From Cercis canadensis (taxonomy: Eukaryota > Streptophyta > Magnoliopsida > Fabales > Fabaceae), in contig QAOA01008791.1 of NCBI GenBank assembly GCA_003255065.1, forward strand, positions 155,146 through 219,145: a DNA stretch of 64,000 bases, written 5' to 3'. A program made the position numbers and the translations under genes. The first letter of the stretch is position 1. Each line of letters starts with the position of its first letter. The notes below the pieces were generated by a model, which had not been told where the DNA came from, ran no database searches, and saw only the letters and a list, made by a program, of their open reading frames with translations. Below, piece by piece: positions 58,698 through 64,000 of this stretch.

Positions 58698-58997
58698 ATG
58701 GCTATTCGTTTGCCTGCAATAAGGAATGCTAAGCACATCCTTCGCCGCTCTCTTTCCAATTGCAGAGAAGCAATTTCAATGTCTGCTAATGTACCAAAGG
58801 GGTATTTTACAGTACATGTTGGAGAAGAGCAAAAGAAGAGATTTGTGGTTCCTACATCATACCTAAATGAACCTGAATTCCAAGAGTTGCTAAACAAAGC
58901 TGAAGAAGAATTCGGGTTTGATCACCCAATGGGTGGTCTCACAATCCCCTGCAGAGAAGACATCTTCATCAATATCACTTCTCGCTTGGCACCATAA
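58698..58997 (+). CDS. SAUR auxin-responsive protein, 99 aa
   Basis: Single exon starting [19 protein letters not shown]. The ATG at 58698 follows 'aagcaaca' and matches the family start; the upstream in-frame open sequence lies in the leader. The SAUR domain spans about residues 32-96: [12 protein letters not shown] (T and H replace A and Y), [15 protein letters not shown] (T for I), [11 protein letters not shown] and [10 protein letters not shown], ending SRLAP. It is closest to the 56.7-kb gene. The three changes in the normally rigid AVYVGE and PISYL strands make it the most diverged intact domain of the + strand group, possibly through relaxed or shifted selection. Confidence 0.94.
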   Translation: MAIRLPAIRNAKHILRRSLSNCREAISMSANVPKGYFTVHVGEEQKKRFVVPTSYLNEPEFQELLNKAEEEFGFDHPMGGLTIPCREDIFINITSRLAP

Positions 58998-60405
58998 TAC
59001 ACAACACAGAAGCAAATTGTTATTCCATATACTTCTCTCATGAAGATGTGGCTGCAAACGGATACCCACTGCAGAAAATTAGTGGCAGAACTCACCCAAG
59101 TTCCTCAAGAGCACACTATATAAGCTTTGCAGCTGAACCATATGGACCAGGAAACAAAGACCGTGCCTTTGTTGAAAGGACAAGGAGCCATTGCTACTTT
59201 GCTGCATAATCTCCAACAGAGATAATTTTATGCTTGAAGCAAGTGTCCTATAGGGGAAGAACAGCTAGTGGTTTTATAATCCGAAGCATGGTCGCACAAA
59301 ACTTGAAGCTTCCATTGACTTACTAGTAATTGGATGTACAATTTCTGGTCCTCAAAACAAGAGCATAGTTTCCTATATTAGGAGGATTGGGATGCTACAG
59401 AGATGCTGTAATGCTTCACATATGATGGAAAGAAGAAATGGAAATGAAATGAAATCTTCCTATTCAAAATTGTTAGACAAATTTCCTTTTTTCTTTTAAC
59501 ATAATATGTAGTGATTCATTTACTTTCGGTATTGGACTATTAATTGCAGGTCCAAACCCTATTTAGAACAGTATAGAATATAGAAAGCCTAAAGTTCTAC
59601 CCATGTCTTTCTTTCTACTCTCTGTCTATTCTGATTAACTGCCATGCCATTCCCCATATCACTTAACCAATGAGACTTATTATATTCAGAGATTTAGCAG
59701 CGTATATCTGCAAATAGCAAGTGTGGAAAGACTTGTTACCCACAAACGAAATAGAATTGAAAAATTAAAAAGGGATTACTGATAATATATACCAACTTCC
59801 TAAATGACCGTAGACAAGTAGCATGATACTTGAAAAGGTTGAAAATTGAATTAGTTAGGTTTTGATGGGAAGTACCATGGAAAGTACTTGTCTTGCAAAT
59901 TATTTTGACAAATCAACATTTCCAGTGATGCTGGCCGGAGACGTATTAAGGATGAAACTAATGTGTGCCTCTATGCAATTCTAGCAGGCAGCTGGCTTTC
60001 ATGTACTTCTTCACTGATTTAAAGTAATTAATGGGATTCTCTTCCAATCAATTGACTCGCTTTCTTGTAATATTCGAGAACTGTGTGAGTATTTGTTTTG
60101 CACAGTAAAATATCAAAAGTGATTTGGTCGGAAATGTTAACTTGGCATTGTACACAAGATTAGGGAAGCATATATTCAGATGAAACTTCTATACATACTA
60201 GTTTGATCTATATGACCCATTCATATCTAATATCTTCCTGTCAACAAGTAGAAAACACATTATAAATCAAAGACCTACATGTCATAAATTCACTTATTGG
60301 GCCACCTACAGCTCCTTCTCCAGTAACTGCTCAGGCAAAATGGTTTACAACAAATACGCATCCTAGTCATCAGCAAGCTTCTGCCCATTACTTGGAATGC
60401 AAACC
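58998..60405. other. Intergenic, SAUR 3' flank
   Basis: 59035-59300 is the tandem-duplicated 3' flank noted for the 56.7-kb gene. The rest is AT-rich DNA with no feature I can name. Confidence 0.5.
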
Positions 60406-60503
60406 CATGTGATCCTTCAAATGCTTATGAGTCATGTCTCACAAAAATCTCTGCCCACTTTCCTCTACGCCACAGATTTTTTCTCATGCTTCACCTATAA
60501 ATA
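60406..60503 (+). promoter_or_regulatory. SAUR promoter module for the 60.6-kb gene
   Basis: CATGTGA at 60406-60412, TGTCTC at 60435-60440 (7 bp farther apart than in the other copies) and TATAAATA at 60496-60503. The ATG follows only 92 bp after the start of the TATA box. Confidence 0.73.
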
Positions 60504-60587
60504 CACAGCATATACTTAACTTTCTTCATCCAACTCAATTGTGAACGAGAACCTCTCTTCTTCTAAGTTGTAACCAATAGTAAAGTG

Positions 60588-60887
60588 ATGGCTGTTCGTT
60601 TGTCTAGTGTCTTGAATGCTAAACACACTCTTCGCCGATACAAGCTCTTCATAAATCAAGCAGCTGCATCAGTCCATGTTCCAAAAGGTTACGTTGCTGT
60701 ATATGTAGGAGAGGATGAAAAAAAGCGATTCATAATACCAGTATCTTTTTTGAATCAGCCTTCATTCCAGAAACTTCTGAGCAAGGCTGAGGAAGAATTT
60801 GGCTTCAATCATCCAATGGGTGGCCTTACAATCCCCTGCAGAGAAGACCTTTTTATTGATCTCACCTCTGCCTTACATAGACTGTGA
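60588..60887 (+). CDS. SAUR auxin-responsive protein, 99 aa
   Basis: Single exon starting [18 protein letters not shown]. The SAUR domain spans about residues 30-95: [38 protein letters not shown] and [10 protein letters not shown], ending SALHRL. The core strands carry conservative changes only (IIPVSF for VVPISY). The promoter module is complete. A three-fold 38-bp repeat follows in the likely 3' untranslated region, 33 bp after the stop. It belongs to the same expansion series as the 56.7- and 58.7-kb genes, sharing the N-terminal NAKH(I/T)LRR block. Confidence 0.95.
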   Translation: MAVRLSSVLNAKHTLRRYKLFINQAAASVHVPKGYVAVYVGEDEKKRFIIPVSFLNQPSFQKLLSKAEEEFGFNHPMGGLTIPCREDLFIDLTSALHRL

Positions 60888-60920
60888 TAAGAAGCCATTA
60901 TTAAATGCCAAGAGATAACT

Positions 60921-61033
60921 GTTTTTGCCTTTCAACTTGGTTTGAGCAAGTTGCCTTTGTTTTTGCCTTTCAACTTGGTTTGAAAAAGTTGCCTTTGTTT
61001 TTGCCTTTCAACATGGGGTTGAGAAAATTTGCC
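60921..61033 (+). repeat. Three tandem copies of a 38-bp unit
   Basis: The unit beginning 'gtttttgcctttcaacttgg' occurs at 60921-60958, 60959-60996 and 60997-61033. The first two differ at about two bases and the third is more diverged. It lies in the probable 3' untranslated region of the 60.6-kb SAUR gene. Confidence 0.9.
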
Positions 61034-62114
61034 TCATGCAAAGGTTACTGTATACCAGTAGAGTTCCTTGGATGATATTGTAATTATGTATCAATTGATC
61101 AAAAACATCATTGAACAGAAAAACATCATTGAATAGATGAACTTGAAACCAATTAGGCATCAATCACAAAGGAATTTTCATCATCCTTGGCACCAAAAAC
61201 TAAAGATTATTATCATAGTTTTCATAATCCGTTTCCAATTTTCAATACATCTCTCTGATAGATTTTTACTTTTATATATCACCACTTCAGCTCTCATAGT
61301 TTATGCTACTTGGCCAGTTTATTCTGACAGGTACAAATCAGATTTAGCATCTCCAGAAGATCCACTAAAAATGGATTCTTGGGTGAGAACCATTTACTAA
61401 CTTTTCAGTAGTATGCTATTAAAGAAGTTCAATAAAAATGCCCCTCAAGTAAAATGTCCTCTTGATAAAACACAGCAGAGAATTTAGAAAACTAGAAACC
61501 TGTCATAAGGATCAATCTCAGAATCATTGTATTCTAATTCAGACATCTTAAAATCTATTGATAAAACACAGTAAGGAATCAACTGGATTTTACCATCTAC
61601 TGATTCTGGTTTTAACAAATAGGAAATCCAAAGGGATCCCTATTCTTTTTCGCTCGTCATTCGAACATAATAGCAGATAAAGTTAAGAGCTCCACCCATT
61701 AATATTCTATACATCATTATCAAACTCAATCTTGACTTCCACTTTTAGTCCAAAGGGTTTTAAGGTTCTGTTATGGTTGACCACATGGGAAAATGGTACT
61801 CTTTGTAGTTGTTCTGAAATTCAACGTAGATTGCCAAAAAATGACTTTGCAATAAGCCAACAACAACCTACCACTTATTATATAGTAATATGGTAGCTGG
61901 ATGATACTTGATGCTGTTCAGTCTCCATTCAAATCTCTCTCTCAAGAGGTATTAGTTGAAACGACAAGAGGATGTTGCTCTCCTCATGTACTTAGTTTCA
62001 AATGGGGTCCTATGTTTTTTTCCCTTTATGAAAGTAGTTCAACGCAATGTAGCCCAACTTACAATGCAGTCTGGATCATTATCAAGTTCTTGATGATCCT
62101 TAGAAAGACAGAAC
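61034..62114. other. Intergenic leading to an orphan SAUR promoter
   Basis: The open frame at 61137-61400 has a hydrophobic stretch but no recognisable domain. From about 61901 the sequence follows the 5' flank of the 58.7-kb SAUR gene. Confidence 0.45.
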
Positions 62115-62516
62115 CATGTGACCCTTCAAATGCCTATGTCTCAATGTAATAGGTATACACCAAGTTCCGAGAAGGTGCCCAAGCCAAATCCCAAGTGTCA
62201 TGGCTAAGGGAGAGAGAACGTGGAGGGTGGTGGCATGGGTCAACACGTGGCCATGCAGTATGTTGTTTCTGTTGCACATTTTAAGCATACTGTTATTTCC
62301 TTTTGTAGCACGTGTAGCTATTTAAAGGCCACGAATGTTAATGAAAGATTATGAAGTTTATTTCCAAATACACATGTGGTTTGTTTTCACCATGAAAGAA
62401 TAACTGTTTAGTTTTCTGGTTGCTATATTTCAGTACTTGACTGGGACCTATCACAATGTCTTTAATTTATTTAAGATTCCAGAGACTCTTACACACCCAT
62501 TTATCTCCATATAAAC
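62115..62516 (+). promoter_or_regulatory. Orphan SAUR promoter, split by a solo LTR
   Basis: CATGTGA at 62115-62121 and TGTCTC at 62137-62142 are followed by a 307-bp LTR-like insertion. After it the promoter resumes with the TATA box TATAAAC at 62510-62516 and the leader word 'ctaccaagttttga', as in the 58.7-kb gene. No SAUR codons follow, so the coding region has been lost. Confidence 0.72.
62147..62453. mobile_element. Solo LTR in SAUR promoter relic
   Basis: 307 bp with inverted ends TAATAGGT and ACCTATCA (TGATAGGT in reverse complement, so the left TG has become TA). It is flanked by CAATG on both sides (62142-62146 and 62454-62458). No internal retrotransposon sequence remains, as after LTR-LTR recombination. 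Confidence 0.75.
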
Positions 62517-63518
62517 GCACAGCATATTTTCACAATCCTACCAAGTTTTGAACCAAGAACAAGGCATTTAACTCCAAATACTAAGGTTTGGATTGGGAAA
62601 GAGATCTTTTTACTGCACTGTTAGACAAATGTTCTTTGTCCTTTCAAGCATTGTTTCATTTGATGGCCATAAATCAGTTTCCAATATAGATAAAGCTTCT
62701 GGACCAAAACAGATAAAACTAAACTAATGTCATGCCCTCTGACTGGATTATTGAATTAAGTTTCTAAGCACATTTGTAATTCTCATGAACTGGTGTCATC
62801 CAACTTTACACAAAGACTAATATTCATAGAAACCCATATATAAATTGACGTTAAGCTGTTGTCATGTTTTACTATGTTTTTGTTTCCTGTTTTGATATAA
62901 TTCCTGCCATAAGATATGGCAACATTTTTTACATTCAAGGAAAATATTTGTATCCTAGGTCTACAGGAAAGAAAGTGGGAGGAAAAGGAAGAAAATTATT
63001 CCCTTTCAAGTGAAGCCCTATCAATCTGCCATTTGTCCAAAACTAACAGGAGGAGTATGAACTTACCTTAAAATCTGTTTGGTTTTGATGGTGACTGAGA
63101 TAGAACAGAAATCCAATCAATAAGATTTGTCTTCCAATAAATGGACTTGAATTCTGGTTTCATTATTTCTTTTATGCAGCAAATAATCAAAAGACATGTG
63201 GGTAAATATAATCAACAGAAGAGTATGCAACTATATATCCAGATGGAACTTGTATGTACACTAATATTGCCTCCAAACACTATGATCAAACAGGTACCAA
63301 CAAGATTTAATGGATAAAAGATTAGATTCCAAAATTTAGCACTAGTATCTATCAGTTGCCATTCCAATATAATGAAAATGTGAGACGACTTGACCATGTC
63401 TGCAACACAAGAAGTAGGCCATTACATTCGTTAAACAGTTACAGGCAGATCTTCCAAAAGGTGGGGCATTTACTCTAAAATATTGTGCAGTCCTTGACGA
63501 AGACCTTAAAGACAATAG
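62517..63518. other. Intergenic, then duplicated SAUR 5' flank
   Basis: Nothing is recognised to about 63261. From 63262 the sequence is a close copy of 53920 onward and leads into the last SAUR gene. Confidence 0.5.
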
Positions 63519-63611
63519 CATGTGATCTCTCGTGAGCCCTTGTCTCTCACTAACCCCATCAGATAGCCCATCCACCATTCCATTCAATTTGAGAACCCTC
63601 TCTATTTATAT
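63519..63611 (+). promoter_or_regulatory. SAUR promoter module for the 63.7-kb gene
   Basis: CATGTGA at 63519-63525, TGTCTC at 63541-63546 and TATTTATAT at 63603-63611; the ATG follows 124 bp after the TATA start. Spacing is identical to the 54.4-kb gene. Confidence 0.74.
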
Positions 63612-63726
63612 GTATGCTCAGCATTGCATTCACAAGCAGCATAAGTCATTCACACCCTAAAGTTTCAGTATTCAAAAAATTCTCTGAGATCATTGTATTG
63701 TTCTCTGTGTGGCTGAACATATAACA

Positions 63727-64000
63727 ATGGGTTTCCGTTTACCTGGCATCAGAAGGGCTTCATGTGCTGCAAACCAAGCATCTTCAAAAGCTGTCGAAGT
63801 TCCAAAAGACCATCTCGCTGTCTATGTTGGAGAGAAAATGAGGCGGTTTGTGATTCCAATTTCATACTTGAGCCAACCTTCATTCCAAGACTTGCTGAGT
63901 CAAGCTGAGCAAGAATTTGGGTATCACCATCCAATGGGTGGTCTCACTATTCCTTGCAGAGAACACGTCTTCCTAGATATCACTTCTCGCTTTGATGGCC
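63727..64000 (+). CDS. SAUR auxin-responsive protein, cut by window end
   Basis: Single exon starting [17 protein letters not shown], the paralogue of the 54.4-kb gene. The window ends after 91 codons, at the GRY-less tail SRFDG, so probably only one residue and the stop are missing. The SAUR domain is complete: [12 protein letters not shown] (VPKD for VPKG and H for Y), [27 protein letters not shown] and [10 protein letters not shown]. It keeps the common FVIP where the 54.4-kb copy has FLIP, so the 54.4-kb copy carries the derived residue. Confidence 0.93.
   Translation, partial: MGFRLPGIRRASCAANQASSKAVEVPKDHLAVYVGEKMRRFVIPISYLSQPSFQDLLSQAEQEFGYHHPMGGLTIPCREHVFLDITSRFDG

Larger units (their letters stand above)
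63262..64000 (+). repeat. Segmental duplication of 53.9-54.66 kb
   Basis: About 740 bp matching 53920-54655 with scattered differences, covering promoter, leader and SAUR coding sequence. Unlike the single-N copies, it is 9 kb away, has normal flanks and includes amino-acid changes, so it is a genuine paralogue. Confidence 0.88.

Noticed and set aside
60585..60590. GTG at 60585 as SAUR start
   Set aside because: The ATG at 60588 gives the usual MAVRL start; plant genes rarely use GTG.
1..64000. CRISPR arrays, operons, tRNA or rRNA genes
   Set aside because: No spaced short-repeat array or rRNA-like block was seen, and by eye I could not identify a tRNA cloverleaf. Gene structure is that of a plant nuclear genome.

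Overview
This is plant nuclear DNA, almost certainly from a dicot and probably a heterozygous tree. Genes have many introns with GT-AG borders, intergenic DNA is AT-rich and full of small transposons, and the gene families are plant-specific. The aquaporins belong to the XIP subfamily (second NPA motif followed by Cys), which is known from many dicots but not from monocots or Brassicaceae. Citrus or a related rosid is my guess only; the sequence does not prove a species. I see no bacterial, CRISPR or operon-like content, and no clearly new biological system. The unusual features are the transposon histories of the XIP and SAUR clusters, a shared SAUR promoter layout, and a set of assembly artefacts.

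Layout: (1) 1-11.4 kb holds a tandem cluster of three XIP aquaporins on the + strand. The first is a relic (about 1355-2485) cut by a hAT-type element. The second is intact (3149-4209). The third (6458-11420) is broken by a Mutator-like element in exon 2, a 1-bp deletion and an early stop. (2) 12.1-15.7 kb is a five-exon EF-hand protein gene on the - strand. (3) 16-19.6 kb is gene-poor and carries three or four MITE-like elements. (4) 19.6-21.3 kb is a five-exon HVA22-like (TB2/DP1 family) gene on the - strand. (5) 23.8-33.5 kb is a 19-exon gene for the chloroplast PPR protein MRL1. My exon chain gives 1,110 codons with every splice phase consistent. (6) 34.5-64 kb is a SAUR cluster. Three genes lie on the - strand (34.6, 36.3, 44.0 kb). 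On the + strand there is one gene split by an insertion (47.2 kb), one decayed copy (49.2 kb), the doubled gene at 54.4/54.9 kb, genes at 56.7, 58.7 and 60.6 kb, and a copy that runs off the window end (63.7 kb). A decayed Ty1/copia element (37.1-41.7 kb, - strand) separates the second and third SAUR genes.

The + strand SAUR genes share a promoter layout: CATGTGA, then TGTCTC about 22 bp later, then a TATA box, then the ATG about 90-130 bp after the TATA box. Two further copies of this promoter have no coding region behind them.

Assembly caution: four single-N positions (20375, 28859, 46382, 54816) and the 403-N gap at 8818-9220 are each flanked by direct repeats. In every case the sequence ending at the N is the same as the sequence beginning after it. 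This is what unmerged overlapping contigs (haplotypes) look like. So the second SAUR at 54886, the extra MRL1 half-exon at 28827-28858 and the doubled interior of the Mutator-like element are probably not real duplications.
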